This document shows positions 44,883 to 54,353 of a DNA stretch of 64,000 nucleotides, one piece after another. The stretch spans positions 1 through 64,000 of the forward strand of contig CAVQVS010000004.1 of the NCBI GenBank assembly GCA_963717215.1, in the 5' to 3' direction. The position numbers and the translations under genes were made by a program. Each line of letters opens with the position of its first letter. Within the stretch, counting starts at the first letter, position 1. Below the pieces are notes generated by a model that made no database searches, was not told where the DNA came from, and saw nothing but the letters and a program-made list of their open reading frames with translations. The DNA is from Roseiarcus sp963717215. GTDB taxonomy: Bacteria > Pseudomonadota > Alphaproteobacteria > Rhizobiales > Beijerinckiaceae.

Positions 44883-47800
44883 ATGACCGACGATAATCAA
44901 GAGGGCCGCCCTTCCGAAGACGCGGGAGAAGCGAGCCAGAACGAGGCCAGAAAGCGCTTCCCGACGGTGGGCATTGGGACGTCGGCCGGGGGCGTGCACG
45001 CCCTCCAAGTGTTTTTCGAAAGTCTCCCCGACGATGTCGACGCGGCGTTCGTTGTTGTCGTGCATCTTGATCCGGGACGCCAAAGCGAACTCTCCAACAT
45101 TCTGGCCGCTCGGACAAAAATGCCGGTAACCCAGGTAACCGGCCTGACGCCGATTGAACCGCGCCACGTCTATGTCATCCCGCCCAACCGGCAGCTTCGG
45201 GCCACCGACCATCATCTCGCGATCACCGCGTTCGACGAGCCGCGCTGGCAGCGGGCGCCGATCGATCTTTTTTTCCGGTCGCTTGCGGCTGAGCACGGCG
45301 AAGATTTCGCCATTGTTCTTTCCGGCGCCGGTTCGGACGGGTCCGTCGGCATCAAAGCGATCAAGGAGGCCGGAGGCATCATTCTGGTCCAGGACCCGGA
45401 AGAGGCCGAGTACGGATCGATGCCGCGCAGCGCCGTGGCGACGGGCCTGGCCGATTTCGTTCTGCCCGTGCGGGAGATCGCGGCCCGGCTTCCCGAGCTG
45501 ATCCGCAATCCCCGAAATGCGCTGTCAGAGGACCTCGCCGAAAAGGACGAGGAGGCGATGCCGCGCATTCTGTCCCACCTGCGGGTGCGCACTGGGACAT
45601 GACTTCTCAAGCTACAAGAAATCGACAATTCGTCGCCGCATCGCACGCAGGATGCAGGTGCAGCGGGCGGCGACGATGGCGGACTATCTGGTGATCCTGC
45701 GCGAAAATCCTCAGGAGGCGCAGGCTTTATTCGCCGACCTTCTCATTTCGGTGACGACGTTCTTTCGCGATACGAGCGCGTTCGACAAGCTTGCGGCGTT
45801 GGTTATTCCGCGCGTGTTCGAGGACAAGGGCGCTTCGGATACGATTCGCGTCTGGGTTCCTGGCTGCGCCACCGGCGAAGAGGCTTATTCGATTGCGATT
45901 CTGCTGCTTGAGGAAGCAGCTCATCACGAGATCCGATGCGGGATCCAGGTCTTTGCTTCCGATCTCGACGACAGCGCTTTGGCGGCTGCCAGGGAGGGTC
46001 GTTACCCGATCGCCATCGAGGCCGACCTGACGGAAGAGCGGTTACGGCGCTTCTTTACCCGCGAAGGCGACCACTTCCGTGTGACGCGCGAATTGCGTGA
46101 CGTCGTTCTGTTCGCCAAGCACAGCCTCCTCAGGGATCCGCCATTTTCGCGCGTCGACCTCATCTCCTGCCGGAATGTCCTCATCTACCTGGACAGAGAA
46201 GTGCAGCATGAGGTTTGCACCACATTCCATTTTGCCTTGCACCGGTCCGGCTACCTCTTTCTCGGCTCGTCCGAGAACGCAGACAGTCCAATCGGAGCGT
46301 TTCGGGCCATAGACCGGGAAGCGCGAATTTATCAGCGCATGTCTGTTCCGTCGGAGGTGCGGGTAACGCCGCGGACGGGCGCGGTGGCGTTCGGACTTGA
46401 GCTATTGCCCCCGCGAGCGCCGGCCCAATTTCGCGCGCCGATGGAGGCCGGCGTCCATCGTCAGGCGCTGGAACACCTCGCGCCGCCCAGCATAATTGTC
46501 GACGAGGCCTACAGGGTTGTGCATCTGTCCGAGCACGCCGGACGCTATCTGCAACCGTCCGGCGGCACATTCACCAATGACATCACCGAGCTTGCGCGCG
46601 AGGAGTTGCGGTTCGACATTCGCGCCGCGCTTCACCGGGTTTTCGCTCACAATGAAGGCAGTCTCAATGGACCGATTGGCGTCCGTTTAGACGGCGTCGG
46701 CGCGGCGGGTGTACTTGCAGACGCGCCCTTCGCAGCCTGAGCCCAATGTAAGCCGATCCGCCATTGTCTTCTTCTTCGAAGGCGAGACGATCGGCGATAT
46801 CTCGCCGACGCCCAAGGAGATTAAGGACCAGGCGCCCGGCGAGCAGGTTCAGCAGCTTCTGCAGGAATTGCAGTTCAGTCAATCGCAGCTTCTGGCCTCG
46901 CGCGAGGAATATGAAGGGGCGAACGAGGAGCTGCGGGCCGCCAACGAAGAATTGCAGTCGGTCAACGAGGAGTACCGCTCCACTGCCGAGGAGCTCGAGA
47001 CCAGCAAGGAGGAGCTGCAATCGATCAACGAGGAGCTGCAGACCGTCAACAGCGAACTCAAGACGAAGCTCGAGAGCGTATCACGCGCGCACAGCGACGT
47101 GCAAAATCTGATGGCGGCGACCGACGTCGGTATCCTGTTTCTCGATCCGAAATTGCGCATCAACCGCTTTACGCCTCGCATCTCGGATCTGTTCAATATC
47201 GCGTCGGGCGATGAAGGCCGCTTGATTACCGACTTCACGCATCGCCTCGACTACGACGACCTTGCGGGGGATGCGCGCAAGGTTCTGCGCGATCTGGCTT
47301 CAACTGAGCGTGAAGTGCACGGCAACGATGGCAGCTGGTATCTCACCCGGCTCAAGCCGTATCGCACTGTCGAGGACAAAATCGACGGCATCGTCGTCAC
47401 GCTCGTCGATATTGGCGAGCGGCGCCGCGCAGAGGATGCGCTGAGGGAAAGCGAATCCCGGATGCGGATCATGGTTGGCGAATTGCAGCACCGCACGCGC
47501 AATCTCATCGGCGTGGTGATGGCGCTGGCTGACATGACGTCTGTCGGCTCTGAGAGCCTTGACGATTTCAGGGCGAGTTTCGGCGACCGGCTCGGCGCGC
47601 TGGCGCGCGTGCAAGGATTGCTGTCGCGTGCGGCGCCGGCGGGGGGCGTAAATTTTGATGAGCTTCTCGCCTCCGAACTGTCTGCTCAGTCGGCCAAAGA
47701 CGGCGGCGTTCTGACGGTCGACGGACCCAAGGGCGTGGCGCTTCGTCCGATCTCCGTCCAGGCCCTGGCTATGGCTCTGTACGAACTGACCACCAATGCA

Positions 47801-48107
47801 CTGAAATACGGCGCGCTCGGACAGAGAAACGGCCGTCTCGATATTCGTTGGCGAACGGAAACCGAGAATGGCGCGCCATGGATTTTCGTCGACTGGAGAG
47901 AAAAAGGCGTCGACACCACGCAGAGTCCCGCCCGCAAGCAAGGGGGACGGAAGCGGGCGCCGCCTTATCGAAGACGCGTTGCCCTATCAGTTCGGAGCCA
48001 GGACAACGTTTGCGATCGAACCGGACGGTGTCCATTGCACGATCGCGCTTCCACTTTCCGGACCTCAGACTGAGGAGATGCATGATGACCAGCTCGGCGC
48101 TTCGTGA
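44883..48107 (+). CDS. CheB-CheR-PAS-HWE histidine kinase fusion, three apparent frameshifts
   Basis: A chemotaxis-like sensor of about 1070 residues when repaired. The CheB methylesterase domain has its triad: Ser (GIGTSAGGVHAL), His (VVVHLDPGRQ) and Asp (LSGAGSDGSVG). The CheR domain has VWVPGCATGEEAYSIAI for SAM binding. A long coiled coil (NEELRAANEELQSVNEEYRS) precedes a PAS domain (DVGILFLDPKLRINRF) and an HWE-type kinase (GELQHRTRNLIGVVMAL; ELTTNALKYGALG). The frame breaks at about 45597, 46692-46708 and 47910-47945; each single-base fix restores family sequence. The last joins SGRRLIEDALPYQFGARTTF to the end. The response regulator start overlaps the 3' end. Confidence 0.82.
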
Positions 48108-48459
48108 TCGCCGCATTCTCGTCGTCGAGGACGAGTACCTCATCGCCATGAACCTGCAGGACGGGCTGGAAAACGTGGGATCCGTTGTCCTGGGCCCGGT
48201 TCCTTCGGTCGAAAAGGCGATCAAAAAAATCGAGTCCGAGCCGCACATCGACGCCGCGGTTCTCGATGTCAACCTCGGCGGCTCGCTCGCCTATCCTGTC
48301 GCTGACCTGCTGGTGGCGAGGAACATTCCGTTCGTCTTTACCTCCGGCTACGAGGACAACGCGCTTCGGAGCCGATATTCGGGCGTGAAGAATTGCCCCA
48401 AGCCCTATCAGTTCCACGCGATCGAGGAAGCGCTGGTCGAGGCCATGTCGCGCTCGTGA
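48082..48459 (+). CDS. Single-domain response regulator
   Basis: A 125-residue receiver without an output domain. Acidic pocket at VVEDEYLIAM, phosphate acceptor Asp62 in AVLDVNLGGS, Thr in FVFTSGY and Lys in CPKPYQ. GAGGAG lies before the start. It overlaps the end of the HWE kinase gene by 26 bp, so the two form a translationally coupled pair and the kinase is the likely phosphate donor. Single receivers of this type often feed a general stress or motility response by phosphate transfer or protein contact. The exact target is unknown. Confidence 0.88.
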   Translation: MMTSSALRDRRILVVEDEYLIAMNLQDGLENVGSVVLGPVPSVEKAIKKIESEPHIDAAVLDVNLGGSLAYPVADLLVARNIPFVFTSGYEDNALRSRYSGVKNCPKPYQFHAIEEALVEAMSRS

Positions 48460-48562
48460 CGATCGCTTCGCGCTCACGAACACGGCCTTTCGTCCTGCCT
48501 GCGAAGTCCCTCGACGCCGGCGCGGCGTCCAAGGCTGCCTTCAATCGCCAGAACGGGTATTG

Positions 48563-50449
48563 ATGGCTTCAAGTCATCCCCAAGCGCCCGCGCCGAGGAT
48601 TCGTATGCCGCTTCGAATTGAGGATTACGCCGTCATCGGGAATTGCGAGACGGCGGCGCTGGTCGGGCGCGACGGCTCGATCGATTGGCTATGCGTGCCG
48701 CGTTTCGACAGCGCCGCGTGTTTTTCCGCCCTCCTCGGCGGCCCCGAGCATGGACGGTGGCTGATCGCGCCTGCGGACAAGGAGAGTGAGGTCGCGCGGC
48801 GATACCTCGACAACACGCTCATCCTCGAAACGGTTTTCACCACAGCCGACGGCTCGATCTCGCTCACCGATTTCATGTACAGGCGCAACGGGTCGTCCGA
48901 GCTGGTGCGCATCGTCAGGGGCCTTCAAGGCGACGTCCCCATGCGCACCGAACTCGTGGTCCGATTCGACTACGGCTCCGTTGTGCCGTGGGTGTCTCAG
49001 CAAGAGGACGGGCGGCTTCAGTTCGTTGCCGGTCCGGACCGAGTGCTGCTTCAGACGCCCGTCCCCACGCGCGGCGAGGATATGCGCACGGTCGGCGATT
49101 TCACGCTCCGCGAGGGCGAAGAGGCGAGCTTCGTTCTCAACTGGTCGCCGTCATTTCGCGCGGCGCCCCCGCCCCTGTCAGGGGAGGCGCTCGCAGATGC
49201 GAACAAACAAGTCCATTCCTTCTGGACCGGCTGGGCCGCGGCTTTCAAGCCAGCAGACCATTGGGGCGAGGCGGTTCTTCGCTCGCTCCTCACATTGAAG
49301 GCGCTCGCGCACTGGGAGACCGGGGGCATTGTCGCGGCCGCGACAACTTCCTTGCCCGAACAGCTCGGGGGCCCGCGCAATTGGGATTATCGCTATTGCT
49401 GGCTTCGCGACGCGACGTTCACGCTTTATGCGCTGATTGGGGCCGGCATTCTCGACGAAGCGAAGGCGTGGCACGAATGGCTCCTGCGCGCCGTCGCCGG
49501 TTCCCCGGACGATCTGCAGATTCTCTACGGCGTGGCGGGCGAACGGCGGCTCCAGGAATTCGAAATCCCGTGGCTGCCGGGCTACGAAGGCTCGGCTCCG
49601 GTCCGAATCGGCAACGGCGCCGTCGGGCAGCTCCAGCTCGATGTCTATGGTGAAGTACTCGACGCCTTCTACGTCGCGCGCCGCGCCGGCCTCGTCACCA
49701 GCGACGCGACCTGGGCGCTGGAATGCTCCCTCCTTTTGCACCTCGAGACTATCTGGCGGGAGCCTGACGAAGGGATCTGGGAAGTGCGCGGCGGCCGGCG
49801 CCACTTCACGCACTCGAAGGTCATGGCCTGGGTCGCGTTCGACCGCGCGGTGCGCTCCATCGAGGAATTCGGGCTCGAGGGACCGCTCGAGCGCTGGCGA
49901 GGAGTCCGCGACACGATTCACGAGGAGGTGTGCGTGCGCGGCTATGATGGAAACGAAAACACGTTCGTCCAGTCGTTCGGCGATCCGACGCTGGATGCGA
50001 GTCTGCTCCTCATCCCCATCGTCGGCTTTTTGCCGCCTGACGATCCGCGCGTCCAGGGCACGGTCGCCGCCGTCGAACGCAAACTGCTCCGCGAGGGATT
50101 CGTGATGCGCTACGACACCGGAACCGCGGTCGACGGCTTGCCGCCGGGGGAGGGCGCGTTTCTCGCCTGCAGCTTCTGGCTCGTTGACAATTATGTGCTG
50201 CTCGGGCGCTACGATGAGGCGCGGGCTTTGTTCGAGCGCCTGTTGGCGCTGCGCAACGACGTGGGATTGCTTGCGGAGGAATACGATCCGCACAGCGGCC
50301 GCCAGCTCGGCAATTTCCCGCAGGCGTTCTCGCATCTCGCGCTCATCAATGCCGCGCATAGCCTCAGCACCTGGGAAGGCGCGGCTCGCCTGCGCTCGCA
50401 GAAGTTGGAGCCAGCCCAGGCGGAGGCGGAGGTGGGCGCGCCGGGTTGA
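48563..50449 (+). CDS. Glycoside hydrolase family 15 (glucoamylase/trehalase-like)
   Basis: A 628-residue cytosolic enzyme. The N-terminal beta-sandwich begins RIEDYAVIGNCETAALVGRD followed by GSIDWLCVPRFDS, typical of bacterial GH15 proteins. The catalytic (alpha/alpha)6 barrel has GGPRNWDYRYCWLRDATFTL, HEWLL and WEVRGGRRHFTHSKVMAWVA, and near the end AEEYDPHSGRQLGNFPQAFS with the likely catalytic Glu. Members release glucose from alpha-glucans or hydrolyse trehalose; which one cannot be told. No signal peptide. ATG 48563 is preferred over a TTG immediately before it. Confidence 0.9.
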   Translation: MASSHPQAPAPRIRMPLRIEDYAVIGNCETAALVGRDGSIDWLCVPRFDSAACFSALLGGPEHGRWLIAPADKESEVARRYLDNTLILETVFTTADGSISLTDFMYRRNGSSELVRIVRGLQGDVPMRTELVVRFDYGSVVPWVSQQEDGRLQFVAGPDRVLLQTPVPTRGEDMRTVGDFTLREGEEASFVLNWSPSFRAAPPPLSGEALADANKQVHSFWTGWAAAFKPADHWGEAVLRSLLTLKALAHWETGGIVAAATTSLPEQLGGPRNWDYRYCWLRDATFTLYALIGAGILDEAKAWHEWLLRAVAGSPDDLQILYGVAGERRLQEFEIPWLPGYEGSAPVRIGNGAVGQLQLDVYGEVLDAFYVARRAGLVTSDATWALECSLLLHLETIWREPDEGIWEVRGGRRHFTHSKVMAWVAFDRAVRSIEEFGLEGPLERWRGVRDTIHEEVCVRGYDGNENTFVQSFGDPTLDASLLLIPIVGFLPPDDPRVQGTVAAVERKLLREGFVMRYDTGTAVDGLPPGEGAFLACSFWLVDNYVLLGRYDEARALFERLLALRNDVGLLAEEYDPHSGRQLGNFPQAFSHLALINAAHSLSTWEGAARLRSQKLEPAQAEAEVGAPG

Positions 50450-50700
50450 AGGCGCGGGCGAAGCGACTGGCGAACTCATCAGCCCCTGGTTTTGCCGGTT
50501 CTGCGTCTCGATCAGTCCGTCATCGCGAGAAGCGACGCGACGTGGCGATCCAGGGACGTCGACCACCCTACGCTCCCATGGATGGCTTCAGCTCACGCTT
50601 GCAACGACGAAGAAATTCCGTGCGTGGCCGAGGCGTTGGTTCTATTTTGCCTCTCATAGCGCGCGGGGCGGCGGATAAGATTCAGCGGAGGACGTTTCTC

Positions 50701-51705
50701 ATGGACGACCTCGCCTATGGCAAACGGAACAAGCGAGGAGACTGGACGCCGAGCGCCACGCTCACCATTGCGCCCGTCTTCGTGCTGCCGCCCCGGCCTC
50801 ACGCCTTCCTGAAATGGTTGCCCGGTTATTTTCTGCCCTGGAACCTGCTCTTCGCCGCGTCCGCGGTCGCTTATGCGCGTTTCGTGCTTCCCGACGTCGA
50901 AGTCATGAAGACCCTGGCCTGGAGCTGGATTCTCCGGCTCTTCATCGTCAACTGCGTGGCCGTGTTGCTCTTCTACAGCGCCTTCGAATACCGGCTCTAC
51001 ATGTCGCGGGCTCAGGGAAACCGGTTCAAGTACCACGCCAAATTTCCCAACGACCAGAAGAACAACGCCTTCCTGTTCGAGAGCCAGAACCTCGAGGGGA
51101 TCATCCGGGGATTCGGCACGGGCGTGCCGATCTGGACGGCCTACGAGGTCGGAATCCTCTACGCCTTCGCCAACGGCTACGCGCCCTGGCTCTCGTTCGC
51201 CCAGCACCCGCTCTATCTCGGGTTGGTCGCGCTGCTCGTGCCGATCTTCCACGAGTTCCACTTCTTCTGCATTCACCGGCTCATTCATTGGCCGCCGCTT
51301 TATCACTCCGTGCACAGCGTCCATCACCACTCGGTCAATCCCTCGCCCTGGTCGTCGCTGTCGATGCATCCGGTCGAGCAACTCCTCTATTTCTCATCGT
51401 CGCTCATCCACGTGATCATTCCCTCGAATCCGGTGCTCGCGCTCTATCAATTGCACTATGCGGGGTTCGGCGCGGTTGTCGGCCATATCGGCTTCGACAA
51501 GATCGAGATTGGCGCCGAGAGCGCCTTCGACAGTCACGCCTACGGCCACTATCTCCACCATAAACATTTCGAGGTGAACTACGGCGACGGGCTCGTGCCC
51601 TTGGACAAGCTGTTCGGCTCTTGGCACGACGGCTCGCCCGAGGCCGAGGCGCGGATGAACGCGCGCTACGAGAAGAAGAAGGCGCGGATGAACGCCCCGG
51701 GTTGA
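50701..51705 (+). CDS. Sterol desaturase/fatty acid hydroxylase family protein
   Basis: A 334-residue membrane di-iron enzyme. GGAGGAC lies 8 bp upstream of ATG 50701 (MDDLAYGKRN), so the longer frame is rejected. Hydrophobic segments at about 40-60, 75-95, 140-160 and 170-195 hold the histidine clusters HEFHFFCIHRLIHW, HSVHHHSVNPS and, later, HYLHHKHFEVNYGDG. These are the eight-His iron ligands of the family. They hydroxylate or desaturate lipids such as sterols, hopanoids or carotenoids. The substrate is not apparent. Neighbours give no lipid context. Confidence 0.88.
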   Translation: MDDLAYGKRNKRGDWTPSATLTIAPVFVLPPRPHAFLKWLPGYFLPWNLLFAASAVAYARFVLPDVEVMKTLAWSWILRLFIVNCVAVLLFYSAFEYRLYMSRAQGNRFKYHAKFPNDQKNNAFLFESQNLEGIIRGFGTGVPIWTAYEVGILYAFANGYAPWLSFAQHPLYLGLVALLVPIFHEFHFFCIHRLIHWPPLYHSVHSVHHHSVNPSPWSSLSMHPVEQLLYFSSSLIHVIIPSNPVLALYQLHYAGFGAVVGHIGFDKIEIGAESAFDSHAYGHYLHHKHFEVNYGDGLVPLDKLFGSWHDGSPEAEARMNARYEKKKARMNAPG

Positions 51706-51807
51706 AACGCTCCGGCAGGCTGCCGGTCGATCGAATCGAAGCGGGCTCCGGAATTCGTCCGAGAAAAACCGGCGTCCGGTTTTTCGCTGCGCGCTTCAGC
51801 CCGCCGG

Positions 51808-52279
51808 CTAGCAAGTCTTCAGCGCCAGCGCGCCAGCCGCATAGGCGATCAGCACAAGCGCGGCGAACAGATCGCTCACCATTGCGACCGTTTCCTTCGT
51901 TCCGCGTTGCTTTTGCTTCAGATGCTCGACGCCGGCGACGAGATAGAAGACGCCCGAGCCGATCGCTGACGGGAGAACGAATGTCGGCAGGATGATCGAC
52001 GCGAGACCAACGACGCCGGCCGCGGCATTGGCGCCTCCGAGTTCGCGCACGAGGACAAAGACACCGGGACTGTCTATGCCCAGTATGTCCCTGGCTGTGA
52101 AGGCCGGCTGAAGGTACTGGCGCACGCCCGCGAGCAGCAATCGAACGCCCACAGCCCAGAACACGAACCATTTGCCGATCAGCCAAAGCAGCGATGACTG
52201 ATCGAGGCCCCACTCGATGAGGATCGATCCCACCGGAAAAAACGAACATCGTGAGGCCGACGATGACGATGTAAGCCAT
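51808..52279 (-). CDS. Small four-helix membrane protein (DUF6790-like), one homopolymer frameshift
   Basis: About 156 residues if repaired. The start MAYIVIVGLTMFVF (52279) runs into a T-tract (six A on the plus strand near 52235-52240). Removing one base continues PVGSILIEWGLDQSSLLWLI and GKWFVFWAVGVRLLLAGVRQ. Then come FTARDILGIDSPGVFVLVRE and two further helices (SGVFYLVAGVEHL; SDLFAALVLIAYAAGALAL). The pattern resembles DUF6790 proteins, of unknown function; I am only moderately sure of the family. The homopolymer position makes a read error likely. Confidence 0.6.
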
Positions 52280-52321
52280 GCACGCCGCTCCGGAATGTCT
52301 CTGCTCAGGCTCCGCTTGCCC

Positions 52322-53623
52322 TCAGGCCCCCGTAACCCGCCAGATCGCATTGCCGACGTCGTCCGCCACCAGCAGCGAGCCGTCCGGTCCCAGCGCCACG
52401 CCCACCGGCCGCCCGAACGAGGACCGCTCGTCGGGGGCGAGAAACCCGCTCAGAATCTCGCGCGACGGCCCGACCGGACGTCCATTCGCGAAGGGCACGA
52501 AGATGACCTTGTAGCCGCTCAGCGTGCTCCGGTTCCAGGAGCCGTGCTGCCCGATCACCATGCCCTCGGGAAAGCCCGGGAGAACGCCGGCGGGCAACCA
52601 GCAAAGCCCGAGCGAGGCGGTGTGTCCGCCGAGCGCATAGTCCGGCGTTATTGCGCTCGCGACCAACGCCGCATCTTGCGGAACGCGGTCGTCGACCGTC
52701 TTGCCCCAGTAGCAGTACGGCCAGCCGTAGAAGCCGCCCTCGCGGACGGACGTGAGATAATCAGGCGGTGTTTCATCGCCCAGGCCGTCGCGTTCGTTGA
52801 CCACCGTCCACAGCGCGCCGGTCTGAGGCTCCCACGCGAGACCGACCGGATTGCGCAGGCCGGAGGCAAAGATGCGGCTCTTGCCGCTCGCGAGGTCGAG
52901 CTCGTGAATCGCGGCGCGGCCTTTTTCGATCTCCATGCCCTTGTCGGCGATGTTGGTCAGCGAGCCGACCCCGATGTAGAGCTTCGTCTTGTCGGGAGAC
53001 AAGAGAAGGCTGCGCGTCCAGTGGCCCCCGCCGTTGTGCGTGGTGAGTTTCCGGCCTTGCCCGGTGATGCTTTTCGCGCCCGCCGTATAGGGAAAGGCGA
53101 CGACGCCGTCCGTGTTGCCTACGTAAAACGTGTCGCCGACGAGCGCCATGCCGAACGGCTGGTTCTGCCGCTCGAGGAACGTGGCCTTCATCTCGGCCAC
53201 GCCGTCGCCGTCGGCGTCGCGCAGAAGCGTGATGCGGTTCGGGCTCTCTCCCATGGCCGCCGCACGCTTCAGCGTGCTGAACATCGCGTAGTCGAAGAGA
53301 GAGGCTGCCGGCTCCGTCGTCATAAGCGCTTCGGCCGCGAGCACGTCGCCATTGGGCAGCACGCAAATCCAGCGGGGGTGCTTGAGATCGGTCGCGAACG
53401 CGTTGACCTTGAGGCCCGGAGCGGGGTTCGGCGCCTTGCCCGGAGGCCAGCCCCTCGCGGTCGGCATTTTGAGCGTCGGCAGGTTACCCTGCGGCTTGGC
53501 GGCGGGGATGGCTGGATTGGCGCCGAAAGCCTGCGTCACCTTCCGGCCGTCCTGCCCTCGCAACATGATCGCCGCCTCGCCGATCCCTTGGACGACGCGC
53601 GAAAACACATCCATGAAAGCCAT
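52322..53623 (-). CDS. Sorbosone dehydrogenase-family beta-propeller protein
   Basis: A 433-residue protein of the PQQ-type glucose/sorbosone dehydrogenase superfamily. Propeller markers include LKHPRWICVLPNGDVLAAEA, DADGDGVAEMKATFL, NGGGHWTRSLLLSPDKTKLY (conserved His-Trp-Thr-Arg near the active site), LRNPVGLAWEPQTGALWTVV and VGVALGPDGSLLVADDVGNA. Relatives oxidise aldoses or sorbosone in the periplasm with PQQ. No standard signal peptide is visible (the start is MAFMDVFSRV), so export is uncertain or the start is wrong. It is a single gene between unrelated neighbours. Confidence 0.8.
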   Translation of the reverse strand: MAFMDVFSRVVQGIGEAAIMLRGQDGRKVTQAFGANPAIPAAKPQGNLPTLKMPTARGWPPGKAPNPAPGLKVNAFATDLKHPRWICVLPNGDVLAAEALMTTEPAASLFDYAMFSTLKRAAAMGESPNRITLLRDADGDGVAEMKATFLERQNQPFGMALVGDTFYVGNTDGVVAFPYTAGAKSITGQGRKLTTHNGGGHWTRSLLLSPDKTKLYIGVGSLTNIADKGMEIEKGRAAIHELDLASGKSRIFASGLRNPVGLAWEPQTGALWTVVNERDGLGDETPPDYLTSVREGGFYGWPYCYWGKTVDDRVPQDAALVASAITPDYALGGHTASLGLCWLPAGVLPGFPEGMVIGQHGSWNRSTLSGYKVIFVPFANGRPVGPSREILSGFLAPDERSSFGRPVGVALGPDGSLLVADDVGNAIWRVTGA

Positions 53624-53745
53624 CGTTGGTGTCCTTCGAATATCGCGCTGATCTTAGTACAGCCGTGTGAAGTTTGCGCGGGGAAAAGGGAGAGCCCGTC
53701 AGCGCAGATTGTAGCGCTCGCGCAGGTCGCTCACTTCAGCCGGCG

Positions 53746-54342
53746 TCAGCGGCCGTGATCTGTCTCGCCGCGCAGCATGAGAAACAGCTTCGCCGTCTCC
53801 TCGAGCTCTTCCGTCGCATATTGGGCGTTCTCGAGCGACGTGCCGGCGACAACGGGACCGTGATTGGCGAGCAGCACGGCGTGGTGCTCGCCGGCCAAGA
53901 CCCCAACCGCTTTAGCCAGGCTTTCGTCGCCTGGCGGATAATAGGGCGCAAGCGGCAGCCGTCCGACGCGCATGACGAAATAGGCCGTGAGCGGCGGCAG
54001 CGCATCACGCGGGTCGACGTCCGCGAGCAGGCTGACGGCAACCGAATGCGTCGAATGAAGATGCACCACAGCGCGCGCGTCGGCGCGTTCCTTGTACATG
54101 CAGAAGTGCAGGAAGGCTTCCTTGGTCGGCTTGCCGCCCGAGACCAGGCGGCCCTCATGATCGAATTTCGTCAAGTTCGCCGGATCGAGCTTGCCGAGCG
54201 ACGCGTTGGTGGGCGTCATCAGCCAGCCGCCGTCGCCCAGGCGGACGCTGATGTTTCCCGTCGATCCGAAGGTCAGCCCACGCGAAAAGAGCGAGAGCCC
54301 GACCTCGCAGATCTCATCGCGCGCCTTCGTCTCGTCGCCCAT
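53746..54342 (-). CDS. otnC: 3-oxo-tetronate 4-phosphate decarboxylase
   Basis: A 198-residue class II aldolase/adducin-fold enzyme that decarboxylates 3-oxo-tetronate 4-phosphate to dihydroxyacetone phosphate. Features: GLTFGSTGNISVRLGDGGWL, the acid/base region around FCMYKERADARAVVHLHSTH with metal-binding His residues, and LLANHGPVVAGTSLENAQYA with the third His. It is the last gene of the minus-strand operon, 11 bp after the kinase stop. The conserved otnI-otnK-otnC order strongly supports the assignment over a generic fuculose aldolase. Confidence 0.9.
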   Translation of the reverse strand: MGDETKARDEICEVGLSLFSRGLTFGSTGNISVRLGDGGWLMTPTNASLGKLDPANLTKFDHEGRLVSGGKPTKEAFLHFCMYKERADARAVVHLHSTHSVAVSLLADVDPRDALPPLTAYFVMRVGRLPLAPYYPPGDESLAKAVGVLAGEHHAVLLANHGPVVAGTSLENAQYATEELEETAKLFLMLRGETDHGR

Positions 54343-54353
54343 GCTGATGTCCT

